A stretch of DNA of 64,000 nucleotides from an uncultured Collinsella sp. (GTDB lineage: Bacteria > Actinomycetota > Coriobacteriia > Coriobacteriales > Coriobacteriaceae): contig CABRNM010000001.1 in the NCBI GenBank assembly GCA_902472315.1, forward strand, positions 124,001 to 188,000, in the 5' to 3' direction. Below, piece by piece: positions 34,660-43,028 of this stretch (position 1 is the first letter of the stretch; the number at the start of each line of letters is the position of its first letter). The position numbers and the translations under genes are program-made. Below the pieces are notes generated by a model, which saw nothing but the letters and a program-made list of their open reading frames with translations, searched no databases and was not told the DNA's origin.

Positions 34660-35634
34660 ATGGCAACCAAGAAGCTGATCCTTGATCTGGATATGGGTGT
34701 GGACGATGCGATGGCGCTTGCCTATGCCATCGCGAGCCCCGAGGTGGAGCTGGTGGGCATCACCACGTGCTTTGGCAACGTGCGCGTCGAGCAATCGGCG
34801 CACAACTGCCTGGCGGTGCTCGATCTGCTGGGTCGCCCCGAGGTTCCGGTGTACCTGGGCGCCGATCGTCCCATTAAGGCGACTGAGCCCTATACACCGC
34901 CGGCGTCCACCACGCTCATCCACGGCAAGAACGGCATTGGCGGGGCGAGCGTGCCCGCGTCGCCGTACGAGCCGGTGGGGGCGACGTCGGCCGACGGTAA
35001 CGCGGCGGTCGATTATCTGATCGATGCCGCGCGCACCTATGGCCCCGATCTGATCTACGTGGCGACCGGTCCGCTCTCCAACTTGGCACTTGCCTTGGAG
35101 CGCGATGCGGCGGCGATGATGTCTATCGGTCGCGTGGTCGTGATGGGCGGTGCGCTTACCGTGCCCGGAAACGTGAGTGCGGGCGCCGAGGCCAACATGG
35201 CAAGTGATCCCGAGGCGGCCGATGCCGTGCTGCGTTCGGGCCGCAAGCTCACTATGGTGGGTCTGGATGTGACGCATCGCGTGGTGCTCACACGCCGCGA
35301 CATTGCCGGCTGGACGGGCTCGGGCACCATGGCCGGTTGCGCGTTTGCGAGCATGGTGGAGCACTACATTGGCTCGTACGAGATGAACGCACCCTACCTG
35401 GGTGGCTGCGCGCTGCACGATCCGCTTGCCGTCGCCGTGGCGATTGACCCCACGCTCGTGGGCGCGCTCGGCTGTAACCTGCGCGTCGACCTGCTCGGCG
35501 AGTATCGCGGCCGCACCATCTGCGATGAGCGCCGTGTGGCCGACCCCGACAAGAGCGCACTCGTGGCGCTGACTGTTGACGCTCCGCGCTTCCTGTCCGA
35601 GTTCAAGATGCGCATGGCCCGTGTCCTTGGCTAA
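34660..35634 (+). CDS. Inosine-uridine preferring nucleoside hydrolase
   Basis: A 324-residue protein of the IunH/RihA-C family. The N-terminal calcium motif appears as DLDMGVDDAMAL (usual DTDPGxDDxxAL). ATGPLSNLALAL, VMGGAL, EANMASDPEAA and the late ALHDPLAVA complete the active site. It hydrolyses ribonucleosides to base plus ribose, which the upstream ribokinase can use. It starts 4 nt after the ribokinase stop, so it is in the same operon. Confidence 0.88.
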   Translation: MATKKLILDLDMGVDDAMALAYAIASPEVELVGITTCFGNVRVEQSAHNCLAVLDLLGRPEVPVYLGADRPIKATEPYTPPASTTLIHGKNGIGGASVPASPYEPVGATSADGNAAVDYLIDAARTYGPDLIYVATGPLSNLALALERDAAAMMSIGRVVVMGGALTVPGNVSAGAEANMASDPEAADAVLRSGRKLTMVGLDVTHRVVLTRRDIAGWTGSGTMAGCAFASMVEHYIGSYEMNAPYLGGCALHDPLAVAVAIDPTLVGALGCNLRVDLLGEYRGRTICDERRVADPDKSALVALTVDAPRFLSEFKMRMARVLG

Positions 35635-35649
35635 GTTGTCTTTTTGGAT

Positions 35650-35712
35650 GGGGCTTTTTTGACTGGTATGATTGGTGCGACTATTCGAACCAGCTAAAAG
35701 AGCCCCGTCCCA
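35650..35712. repeat. Inverted repeat with the CAGCTAAAAGAG motif
   Basis: GGGGCTTTTTTGACTGG pairs imperfectly with CCAGCTAAAAGAGCCCC across about 23 nt. CAGCTAAAAGAGCCCCGTCC recurs near 55992 with one change. It may serve as terminator of the nucleoside operon on the plus strand. Confidence 0.6.
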
Positions 35713-35736
35713 ATTTGACTATCGAGAGGATCTGCC

Positions 35737-36225
35737 ATGGAGCGCATCGCGAGCTTTTCCGTTGATCATCTACTGCTTGAGCCCGGCGTTTATGTGAGCC
35801 GCATCGACCGCGATCCGGCGACCGGTGCTGCCGTCACCACGTTTGACCTGCGCCTGACCACGCCCAACAAGGAGCCGGTCATGAACACGGCCGAGTGCCA
35901 CACCATCGAGCACCTGGGCGCGACGTTCCTTCGCAACCATGCCGAGTGGTCGAGCCGCATTGTCTACTTTGGCCCCATGGGCTGCCGCACGGGCTTTTAC
36001 CTCGTCGTGTTTGGCGAGGTGACGAGCGAGGAGATTCTGCCGCTCGTGCGTGAGCTGTTCGAGTTTGTCGCCGGCTTTGAGGGCGATGTCCCCGGTGCCG
36101 CTCCCGAGGAGTGCGGTAACTATCTGGACCAGAACCTCCCCATGGCAAACTGGCTCGCACGCCGCTATCTCGACCGTGACCTGGCCGATATCGATGAGAA
36201 GCACCTGCATTATCAGCAGGCGTAA
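35737..36225 (+). CDS. luxS: S-ribosylhomocysteine lyase LuxS
   Basis: A 162-residue protein of the family's normal length. The metal site is intact: His55-Thr-Ile-Glu58-His59 and Cys126 in CGNYLDQNL; the catalytic Cys83 is in GPMGCRTG. It cleaves S-ribosylhomocysteine to homocysteine and DPD, the AI-2 precursor, in the activated methyl cycle. It is transcribed alone, with GAGAGGA upstream and a terminator 30 nt downstream. Confidence 0.96.
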   Translation: MERIASFSVDHLLLEPGVYVSRIDRDPATGAAVTTFDLRLTTPNKEPVMNTAECHTIEHLGATFLRNHAEWSSRIVYFGPMGCRTGFYLVVFGEVTSEEILPLVRELFEFVAGFEGDVPGAAPEECGNYLDQNLPMANWLARRYLDRDLADIDEKHLHYQQA

Positions 36226-36254
36226 GGGCTTTATCGCCTAAAACGCGCGCATTG

Positions 36255-36284
36255 GGCGCCTTCGCTTATGCGGGGCGCCTTTTT
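36255..36284 (+). terminator. Rho-independent terminator of luxS
   Basis: GGCGCC pairs with GGCGCC (self-complementary arms), with an inner CGC/GCG, then TTTTTG. Confidence 0.75.
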
Positions 36285-36305
36285 GTTGAGTGGTCGGGAC
36301 GAGCG

Positions 36306-36359
36306 TTCAAAATCGCTCATGTTTGTTCTAGAATGTTCGTATGGTCACATTTACGAACA
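36306..36359 (+). promoter_or_regulatory. Promoter and palindromic operator of the DUF4867-like gene
   Basis: TTCAAA (-35), 17-nt spacer and TAGAAT (-10, 36329-36334) form a good sigma-70-type promoter. A perfect 8-bp dyad TGTTCGTA / TACGAACA with a 10-nt spacer (36334-36359) starts at the -10 and covers the probable transcription start, where a repressor would block initiation. An extra TGTTTGTTC half-site lies just upstream. Confidence 0.7.
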
Positions 36360-36368
36360 GGAGTGAAC

Positions 36369-37013
36369 ATGCATATCTACTCTGTCTCTGATCCCGAGTT
36401 CAAGTCCTATGGCAACGTTTGGGACGACGTTCCGTCTAGCCTGACCGCTCCACTTATCGAGGCGCTCGCGGCTACGCCCATCCCCGAGGGCAGCAAGTAC
36501 GTAGCAAGCGCGCCGGAGCTCGAGGGCGTCAAGGATGCCGATAAATTGGGCTTTCTCATGTTTGGCGGCCGTCCCTTCCAGCTCGGCTGGTGCAACGGCC
36601 ACAATACACGACTCAACTGCCTGGAGTATCACCGTGCCAGCGAGTTCAACCTGGGTGCGCGCGACTTTATCCTGCTCGTGGCGCATCGCTGGGAGATCGA
36701 GGACGGCAAGCTCGACACCGCGTGCGTCAAGGCGTTCCACGTGCCGGTGGGCAAGGTCGTTGAGGTCTTCAACACCACGCTCCACTACACGCCCTGCATG
36801 GTCGACGACGGCGGCTTCCAGGTGATGGTGGCGCTGCCGGCGGGCACCAATGGCCCGCGCCCCGAGGCTGCAGCCGACATGCCTGCCGCCGGTGACAGCT
36901 ACTGCTACTGGAAGGCCGACAAGTGGGTCCTCTGCCACGCCGACAGCCCCAAAGCTGCCGAGGGCGGCTACGTAGGCCTCATCGGCAAAAACCTCGACAT
37001 CACCGTGGACTAG
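36369..37013 (+). CDS. DUF4867-like protein
   Basis: A 214-residue soluble protein with no signal peptide. It looks like the DUF4867 family (MHIYSVSDPEFKSYG start, LECLEYHR-like NCLEYHRASEFN, VFNTTLHYTPC), with a cupin-like strand pattern and conserved His/Glu (GHNTRLNCLEYHRASE) that could bind metal. Members often sit beside sugar-utilisation genes. Here the next gene, after a repeat-filled gap, is a GH1 phospho-glycosidase. The strong operator upstream suggests induction by a metabolite. SD AGGAG lies 7 nt before the ATG. The function is unknown. Confidence 0.6.
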   Translation: MHIYSVSDPEFKSYGNVWDDVPSSLTAPLIEALAATPIPEGSKYVASAPELEGVKDADKLGFLMFGGRPFQLGWCNGHNTRLNCLEYHRASEFNLGARDFILLVAHRWEIEDGKLDTACVKAFHVPVGKVVEVFNTTLHYTPCMVDDGGFQVMVALPAGTNGPRPEAAADMPAAGDSYCYWKADKWVLCHADSPKAAEGGYVGLIGKNLDITVD

Positions 37014-37020
37014 AATCTTC

Positions 37021-37157
37021 TGTCTCGATTTGTAACATCTAACGGGCTAAATCGTCTCTACCTGTTACAGATCGAGACAAACCGTAGAGGGCCGCCCGAA
37101 AATCTCGATCTGTAACACCAGGCCCGGTTTTGACGGCCTACCTGTTACAGATCGAGA
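37021..37157. repeat. Tandem hairpin element E4 (two units)
   Basis: Unit a: TGTCTCGATTTGTAACA (37021-37037) pairs with 37063-37079. Unit b: TCTCGATCTGTAACA (37103-37117) pairs with 37143-37157. Both loops are exactly 25 nt and end CTACC, but otherwise differ. The spacer between units ends GGGCCGCCCGAAAA, which matches the left flank of E2 (GGGCCGCCCGAACAAAA). No gene lies in this gap. Confidence 0.85.
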
Positions 37158-37168
37158 CAAACCGCCCC

Positions 37169-37207
37169 CAACCACCACAAAGGTGCCTGTCCCCTTTGTG
37201 GTGGTTG
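37169..37207. repeat. GGGACAGG-family hairpin, copy 1
   Basis: A perfect 15-bp stem CAACCACCACAAAGG with its complement and a 9-nt loop TGCCTGTCC. The same words occur at 50859-50885, and a related hairpin at 61899-61969. The rest of the gap up to the GH1 gene holds no recognised feature. Confidence 0.8.
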
Positions 37208-37356
37208 GGCGTGCGGGTATCAAAAAGTGTCAGACGGGACGGTCGTCGGGCAACCGTGTGCGAAAAGAAGTATCGACCTGCGTCGTTGCCGTTGGGTGGC
37301 ACCCCGTTTGCGGGGATACTGAAACCACGACAAGCAGCGTATGAAAGGATCGATGC

Positions 37357-38787
37357 ATGGCTTTCCGTAATGACTTCCTGTGGGGCGGCGCGACGGCTGC
37401 CAACCAGTGCGAGGGCGCCTACAACGTGGACGGCCGCGGCCTGGCCAACGTGGACGTGGCTCCGCACGGCCCCGAGCGCTATGCGGTGGTCTCCGGCCAG
37501 CGTAAGATGCTCGACTTCGAGGACGGCTATTACTATCCCGCGCAGACCGGCATCGATTTCTATCACCACTACAAGGAAGATATCGCCCTCTTTGCCGAGA
37601 TGGGCTTTAAGACCTTCCGCATGAGCCTGGCCTGGACCCGCATCTTCCCCAACGGCGACGAGACCGAGCCCAACGAGGTCGGCTTGGCCTTCTACGAGGA
37701 CGTATTTCGCGAGTGCCAAAAGCACGGTATCGAGCCGCTCGTGACCATCACGCACTTCGACTGCCCGATTCACCTCATCAAGGAGTACGGCGGCTGGCGC
37801 AACCGCAAACTTATCGACTTCTACAAGAACCTCGCGACCACGATCTTTACCCGCTACAAGGGTCTGGTGAAGTACTGGCTTACCTTCAACGAGATCAATA
37901 TGATCCTGCACTTGCCGTTTATGGGTGCCGGTCTGGTCTTTGAGGAGGGCGAGAACAAGGAGGCCGTCGAGTACCTGGCCGCCCACAACGAGCTCGTCGC
38001 CAGCGCTTGGGCAACCAAGATCGCTCACGAGATCGACCCCGAGGTCAAGATCGGCTGCATGCTCGCCGCGGGTAGCTACTACCCCTACAGCTGCCGTCCG
38101 GGCGACGTGCGTCAGGCGCAGCTCGACAACCAGGACAATTACTTCTTCGTCGACGTCCAGAGCCGTGGCTACTATCCGGCCTATGCCGTCAAGAAGCTCG
38201 AGCGCCTGGGCATCGATGTGGGCATGACGGATGAGGACCGTGAGATCCTGGCCGCTAACACCGTCGACTTCATCAGCTTTAGCTACTACAGCACCCGCTG
38301 CTCTGCCGGTGCCGATAACCCCGATGTCGAGCGTACCCAGGGCAACGCCTTCGCCGGCGCCAAGAACCCCTACCTGCAGGAGAGCCAGTGGGGCTGGGCC
38401 ATCGATCCGCTGGGCTTCCGCATCACCCTCAACGACCTGTACGACCGTTATCAGAAGCCGCTGTTTGTGGTCGAGAATGGCCTGGGCGCCAAGGATGTTG
38501 TCGAGGAGGATGGCTCCATCAACGACGACTACCGTATCGACTACCTGCGCCAGCATATCGCCGTGATGCGCGACGCGGTGACCGAGGACGGCGTTGACCT
38601 GCTGGGCTACACCACCTGGGGCCCGATCGACCTGGTGTCTGCCGGCACGGGCGAGATGTCCAAGCGCTACGGCTTTATCTACGTCGACCGCGACGATGCC
38701 GGCAACGGCACCCTCAAGCGCTCCAAGAAGAAGAGCTTTGACTGGTATAAGAAGGTTATCGCCACCAACGGCGAGGACCTGGCCTAG
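37357..38787 (+). CDS. 6-phospho-beta-glucosidase, glycoside hydrolase family 1
   Basis: A 476-residue GH1 enzyme of normal length. The N-terminal signature is FLWGGATAANQCEGAY; the acid/base is Glu179 in TFNEIN and the nucleophile is Glu373 in VVENGLG. The late GEMSKRYGFIYVD is the Ser-Lys-Tyr pocket that binds the 6-phosphate, so it acts on phospho-glycosides imported by a PTS (BglA/AscB type). No PTS permease adjoins it here; EIIA-Glc at 54.4 kb could serve the uptake system. Confidence 0.92.
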   Translation: MAFRNDFLWGGATAANQCEGAYNVDGRGLANVDVAPHGPERYAVVSGQRKMLDFEDGYYYPAQTGIDFYHHYKEDIALFAEMGFKTFRMSLAWTRIFPNGDETEPNEVGLAFYEDVFRECQKHGIEPLVTITHFDCPIHLIKEYGGWRNRKLIDFYKNLATTIFTRYKGLVKYWLTFNEINMILHLPFMGAGLVFEEGENKEAVEYLAAHNELVASAWATKIAHEIDPEVKIGCMLAAGSYYPYSCRPGDVRQAQLDNQDNYFFVDVQSRGYYPAYAVKKLERLGIDVGMTDEDREILAANTVDFISFSYYSTRCSAGADNPDVERTQGNAFAGAKNPYLQESQWGWAIDPLGFRITLNDLYDRYQKPLFVVENGLGAKDVVEEDGSINDDYRIDYLRQHIAVMRDAVTEDGVDLLGYTTWGPIDLVSAGTGEMSKRYGFIYVDRDDAGNGTLKRSKKKSFDWYKKVIATNGEDLA

Positions 38788-38821
38788 GCTTTCCCAGCGG
38801 ATATAGCTTCCAAACTTTGAC

Positions 38822-38850
38822 GCCCGGCGAGCAGTTAATGCTCGCCGGGC
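38822..38850 (+). terminator. Hairpin after the GH1 gene
   Basis: A perfect 12-bp stem GCCCGGCGAGCA/TGCTCGCCGGGC with a 5-nt loop and no U-tract. Confidence 0.6.
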
Positions 38851-38922
38851 GCCTTGCCGTCTGCGGATTTTGGGACATGCGGCCCGCTTTTTCGACCCAT
38901 CTGTCGGTACACTAAAAGCACT

Positions 38923-40806
38923 ATGGGTACCCGCGAGCGACATATCGGCCACGCGGCCGCCCGGACCGCGCCGGTTGCGGATCCCAGGGGCGGCAGGCTC
39001 TTCGCCATGCCGCGATTCCTTGTTGGCATAACGCATCAGGTGTACCGTCACCGCGTCTTTGCTATCGCCGGTGCCATCACCGCGCTGTTCCTCGTGCTTT
39101 TGGCAGTCTTGCCGGCGCTGTTCGCCTTCGACCCCAAACTTTCTAACGCCGTGCCCGCCTATAGCGAGGTGTCCGAAGAGGTCGTGGATGCGCTCGTCCA
39201 TTCGAGCTCTCTCCCGCTGCTTGTCGCCGCAATTGTATTTTCAATTTGGGGCGTATCGGTCTATCTGCGCTGTTTGGACTATGTGTTGCGCCGCCGCCTT
39301 GTTGCCATCGCCACCATCTGCGCCCTGTGGATGATCGAAGTCATTCTCAAGTACAAGTCGTTCACGCCGTTCTATGCCACCGTGTTGTGGTACCTGTACT
39401 ACGTGCCCATGACGCTCATTCCGCTGCTCTACCAGTTGTGTGGTTTGCGCCTTGCGGGTCTGGAGCAACACCGCCTGGGTCGCCGCTACTGCGCTGCGCT
39501 GTGGATTATGGCTATCCTGCTTATCGGATTTGTGCTCACCAACGATTTTCACCAGCAGGTCTTCCACTTTGACCGTACAAGCGACACCTGGAGCAACGAT
39601 TACACGTACGGCTGGGGTTATTTCGCCGTCCTCGTGTGGACGGCCTTTAACTTTGTGGCCTTTTTTATCCTGGTGGGCCGGTCCTCGTCCTTTCGCATCC
39701 AACGTTTCTCGGGCACGGCGGCGCTCGTGCTGCTGGGCGGCGCGTTCTTTGCCATCTCATATGCGTTGCGCGTGCTCTGGGCATGGAGGCTCAACTTCTC
39801 GCTCGTCTATTGCGTCTTGTGCGTGGTGGCGATGGAAATCTGTCTCGATTGCGGTGTCGTTCCGTCATATCACGACATCGCCGGCATTTTCGACACCTTG
39901 CCGCTTGACCTCAAAGTTCTAACGCGCGACCTGCAGGAAGTCTATGCCACGCCAGTGTCAAAGCCAATGCCGGTGGGCGTGCGCGAGGAGTTGCGGACCC
40001 AGGAGCACGGCCGCGCCCACGCCTTTGCCGTGGCGTCCGATCCCGATGTGATGTACCGTGCCTTTCCACTGCTGGGCGGATCGGCCCTGCTTGCCCAAGA
40101 CGTGTCGGAGCTCAACGAGCTTAACCGTGAACTGGCGCATCGTCGCATGGAGCTGCAGCGTCAAAACGAGCTACTCGCCGCCGACTACGAACTTAAGACG
40201 CATTTGGCAGACCAAGAGGCCGAGACCTTGCTGGTCCAAGACGTAGACCAGGCGCTTGCCCGCGCGCTCGAAGGGATGTACGACCTGCTGAGCTCGCTGC
40301 CGTCGTTGACCGACGAAGCGTCTTCGCACGAGCGTTACCGCATGCTGCAGCGCGCCAAGATGCTCGTCGCCTATTGCAAGCGCAAGGGGTCGCTCACGTT
40401 GGCACAGCACGGGGAGAGCGGTTTTGATCGCGACCGCATTCAGCTCATTGCCAACGAGCTCGCAAGCGACCTGCGCACCATCGATATCGATTGCGCCTCG
40501 ATTATCGCCATACGGCGCCCGTTGCACGCCAGTACGGTAAGCGCCCTGTACGACTGCGTGTATGACTTTGCGTTTTTTGCCTACACCACCGACCATCCGG
40601 CGCTTATGTATCACTTGGGCGACCATGACCGATGCAGTGTCGAGCTGCGCGCCACGCTTTTTTCCAACGATGATGAAGATCTTTCGCAGACGCCCGCTGC
40701 GCAAGAGCTCGAAAGCGCTTTGCAAGGGCGCAACGTGGCATATCGCCTTGAGGGCGAGCCCGGCCAGCTGCGCATGATCGTCTTGATGCCGAGGGCGGGT
40801 GAGTGA
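38923..40806 (+). CDS. Eight-helix membrane sensor with degenerate kinase-like C-terminus
   Basis: A 627-residue protein. A short polar N-terminus precedes about eight membrane helices (~40-330). A coiled coil follows (~400-455; LNELNRELAHRRMELQRQNE), then a C-terminal region with the size and helix pattern of a DHp/HATPase unit but with no H-box His and no N or G boxes. It overlaps the next gene, a true kinase, by coupling its TGA to that start. It probably senses a signal and modulates the kinase. The ATG is chosen for its position 11 nt after a -10-like TACACT; ATG at 39007 is the alternative. Confidence 0.65.
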   Translation: MGTRERHIGHAAARTAPVADPRGGRLFAMPRFLVGITHQVYRHRVFAIAGAITALFLVLLAVLPALFAFDPKLSNAVPAYSEVSEEVVDALVHSSSLPLLVAAIVFSIWGVSVYLRCLDYVLRRRLVAIATICALWMIEVILKYKSFTPFYATVLWYLYYVPMTLIPLLYQLCGLRLAGLEQHRLGRRYCAALWIMAILLIGFVLTNDFHQQVFHFDRTSDTWSNDYTYGWGYFAVLVWTAFNFVAFFILVGRSSSFRIQRFSGTAALVLLGGAFFAISYALRVLWAWRLNFSLVYCVLCVVAMEICLDCGVVPSYHDIAGIFDTLPLDLKVLTRDLQEVYATPVSKPMPVGVREELRTQEHGRAHAFAVASDPDVMYRAFPLLGGSALLAQDVSELNELNRELAHRRMELQRQNELLAADYELKTHLADQEAETLLVQDVDQALARALEGMYDLLSSLPSLTDEASSHERYRMLQRAKMLVAYCKRKGSLTLAQHGESGFDRDRIQLIANELASDLRTIDIDCASIIAIRRPLHASTVSALYDCVYDFAFFAYTTDHPALMYHLGDHDRCSVELRATLFSNDDEDLSQTPAAQELESALQGRNVAYRLEGEPGQLRMIVLMPRAGE

Positions 40807-40808
40807 CG

Positions 40809-42302
40809 ATGCAGATTTCGCTCATCCTTCCCCAAATCGTTGCGCTCGATGTTGTCTTTGCCCTGGCTGCGTGTCTGCAGACGATCCACGTCCCGCTCAT
40901 CTCATCGCGCCGCTCGTCCTATAACCGTAAGGTGATTTGCGCCTACGAGGCGAGCCTTGTGCTTCACCTGATGATTTCGGCGCTCATCTTATTCGCGTCG
41001 TCTGGCTCGTATCTGCTGGCGCCGCTTGGCGTTTGCGCCAGGGCAATGGGCGGAGCGCTGTGGCTCAATGCCGCGATCTTTGCCTATGGCGTGGTGCTTA
41101 TGGTGCGCTATCGTCGTCCCGTCATGCTGACTGAGCTGCTGCTCGTTGCCGCCGTAACGCCGCCAATGGTTGTTGTTATGGACTCGGCGTGGACCGTTGT
41201 CCTTATCGCAGAGGGAGCGTTCTTCCTGTTCCGTTCCATCGCGGCGCTCTTGATGGACGTCCATAACCGCCAGGAGGATATCACCGCGTTCTCGACGATC
41301 GAGACCATCAACGTGATTCCCGTGGGCATCCTGTATCTGGACCCGAGGGGCCGTCCGCTGCTCATGAACCGCTGCATGCGCAAAAACCTAGTGGAACTTC
41401 ATATGCCCACCGATCTAGGTGACATGAGCGGCACATGGAACGACCTGCGCAAACTTAGCATGCAAATGCCCGAAAGCAGTAGGAACCGTGTGCGGATTAA
41501 CTTGGATCGTTTTGGTGATGCTCGCGCCGTGATCGAGATTTCTCCCGCCGAGATTCGCCTATTTGTGCACGACGAGGTTATGGTTTCGGGCCGCCTCTTT
41601 GAGCGCATTATAGGCCTGGACGTGACGGAATACGCACATGCCTACGACCGCCTGGCGCAAGCCAACCACCTGCTTGAGCTTGCGGGCCAAGAGCTCCAGG
41701 CCCAGATCGAAGAAGTTAAAAAGGTTGCCGACAATGCGGCCTACCTACGTATGCGTGCCCGCGTCCACGATGTGATCGGGCAGCGCCTGTCCATTCTTCA
41801 TCGCTATTTGGAGGAGGGACGTCTGGACGATGAGTCGCTCGAGCAGATTGACCCGTTGCTGCGCTCAATCGCCGCCGATTTGCGTAGTGGCGGTGCCAGC
41901 GAGCCTGCAGAGCAGCTGGGTGATATCGTCCATGCTTTTGGCCTGGTGAGTGTGCAGATCGATGTTGAGGGCGCGCTGCCTGAGGACGCGCGTGTCGCCG
42001 CCGCATTTTTGCAGATTATCCGTGAGGCCTCGACCAATGCCACCAAGCATGCGCAGGCGCATCGGGTCCACGTGCGTCTGTGGCAGGAGGGGGCGGATGC
42101 TGGAGCCGTCGCGCGCATGACGATTTCTAACGACGGCTCCCCGGCTCCCGTATCGTATCGCGAGGGAACGGGTATCCCTGGTATGAGGCATGTCGCACAG
42201 AATCTGGGCGGCAGCCTTGAGGTCCATGCCGCCCCACCCTTTACGCTTACGGTATCCATTCCGCTCGCCTCCAGCGCCACGGTCCAAAGGAGAAGCTCAT
42301 GA
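40809..42302 (+). CDS. Membrane sensor histidine kinase (HisKA_3-like)
   Basis: A 497-residue protein: about six membrane helices (~5-165), a PAS-like linker (~165-270, INVIPVGILYLDPRGRPLLMN), a coiled coil, the phospho-acceptor helix RARVHDVIGQRLSILHRYL and an ATPase domain with N-box IIREASTNATKHA and G-box GTGIPGMRHVAQNLGG. It phosphorylates the LuxR-type regulator encoded next, with which it overlaps (ATGA). The start at this ATG follows GGGTGAG; GTG two codons earlier is possible. Confidence 0.87.
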   Translation: MQISLILPQIVALDVVFALAACLQTIHVPLISSRRSSYNRKVICAYEASLVLHLMISALILFASSGSYLLAPLGVCARAMGGALWLNAAIFAYGVVLMVRYRRPVMLTELLLVAAVTPPMVVVMDSAWTVVLIAEGAFFLFRSIAALLMDVHNRQEDITAFSTIETINVIPVGILYLDPRGRPLLMNRCMRKNLVELHMPTDLGDMSGTWNDLRKLSMQMPESSRNRVRINLDRFGDARAVIEISPAEIRLFVHDEVMVSGRLFERIIGLDVTEYAHAYDRLAQANHLLELAGQELQAQIEEVKKVADNAAYLRMRARVHDVIGQRLSILHRYLEEGRLDDESLEQIDPLLRSIAADLRSGGASEPAEQLGDIVHAFGLVSVQIDVEGALPEDARVAAAFLQIIREASTNATKHAQAHRVHVRLWQEGADAGAVARMTISNDGSPAPVSYREGTGIPGMRHVAQNLGGSLEVHAAPPFTLTVSIPLASSATVQRRSS

Positions 42303-42919
42303 TCCGCGTGTTAATTGTCGAAGACCAGGCCATCCTGCGCGAGAGCCTGGCGCGCTCCGTTGGCGACCAGCCCGATATGACCGTTGTTTCCGCCATCGCC
42401 GATGCCTCCGAGGCCTTGGGTGTCGCGCTCAGGGAGCGCCCGGACATGATACTGATGGACGTATGCACCGAACATGATTCCAACGGCATCGTGGCGGCGG
42501 CGCGCATCAAGGAGCAGCTGCCCGAGTGTCGCATCATTATCATGACCGGCATGCCCGAGATCACCTTTGTCGATCAGGCCCGCGAGGCGGGCGTCGATAG
42601 CTTTGTGTACAAGAACGTCGGTATCGACGAGCTGTTCGCCGTGATGCGCTCCACGCTGGCGGGCTATTGCACGTTTCCCAAGCCGCCCGAGAGCATTTTT
42701 TCGGGCACGGCGGCACTCGACGATGTTGAGCTGTCGATTTTGCGCCTTGCCTGCGAGGGCAAGAGCCGCCGCGAGATCGCGGCCGAGCTGTTTATGAGCG
42801 AGGGCACCATCAAGCGCCGCATCTCGGAGATCCTAAGCAAGACCGGCTACGACAACATCATGCGCCTTGCCGTGCATGCGGTGACCGAGGGCAGCATCGT
42901 TCCCAACATGGAGCGCTAG
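42299..42919 (+). CDS. NarL/LuxR-family response regulator
   Basis: A 206-residue protein: receiver with LIVEDQ, phospho-acceptor Asp in MILMDVCTEHDSNG, Thr in IIMTGMPE and Lys in FVYKNVG; LuxR HTH at the C-terminus (LRLACEGKSRREIAAELFMSEGTIKRRISEILSKTG). The ATGA overlap with the kinase shows they are a pair. Targets are unknown; no transporter gene follows, so it may act at a distance. Confidence 0.92.
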   Translation: MIRVLIVEDQAILRESLARSVGDQPDMTVVSAIADASEALGVALRERPDMILMDVCTEHDSNGIVAAARIKEQLPECRIIIMTGMPEITFVDQAREAGVDSFVYKNVGIDELFAVMRSTLAGYCTFPKPPESIFSGTAALDDVELSILRLACEGKSRREIAAELFMSEGTIKRRISEILSKTGYDNIMRLAVHAVTEGSIVPNMER

Positions 42920-42945
42920 CGCTCGTTACGCATCGGCATAAAGCG

Positions 42946-42978
42946 GCGGGGCCGCAGGATTATCTCCTGCGGCCCCGC
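42946..42978 (+). terminator. GC-rich hairpin after the signalling operon
   Basis: A perfect 14-bp stem GCGGGGCCGCAGGA with its complement and a 5-nt loop; no U-tract. Confidence 0.65.
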
Positions 42979-43028
42979 CTGACATGTGCGCGGATGTGTC
43001 CGCCAACCGCGGCTGATGTTACGTGCCG

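Noticed and set aside
37021..37157. CRISPR-like array (repeated arms, different 25-nt inserts)
   Set aside because: The repeated sequences are inverted arms of two hairpins, only two units exist and no cas genes are near.
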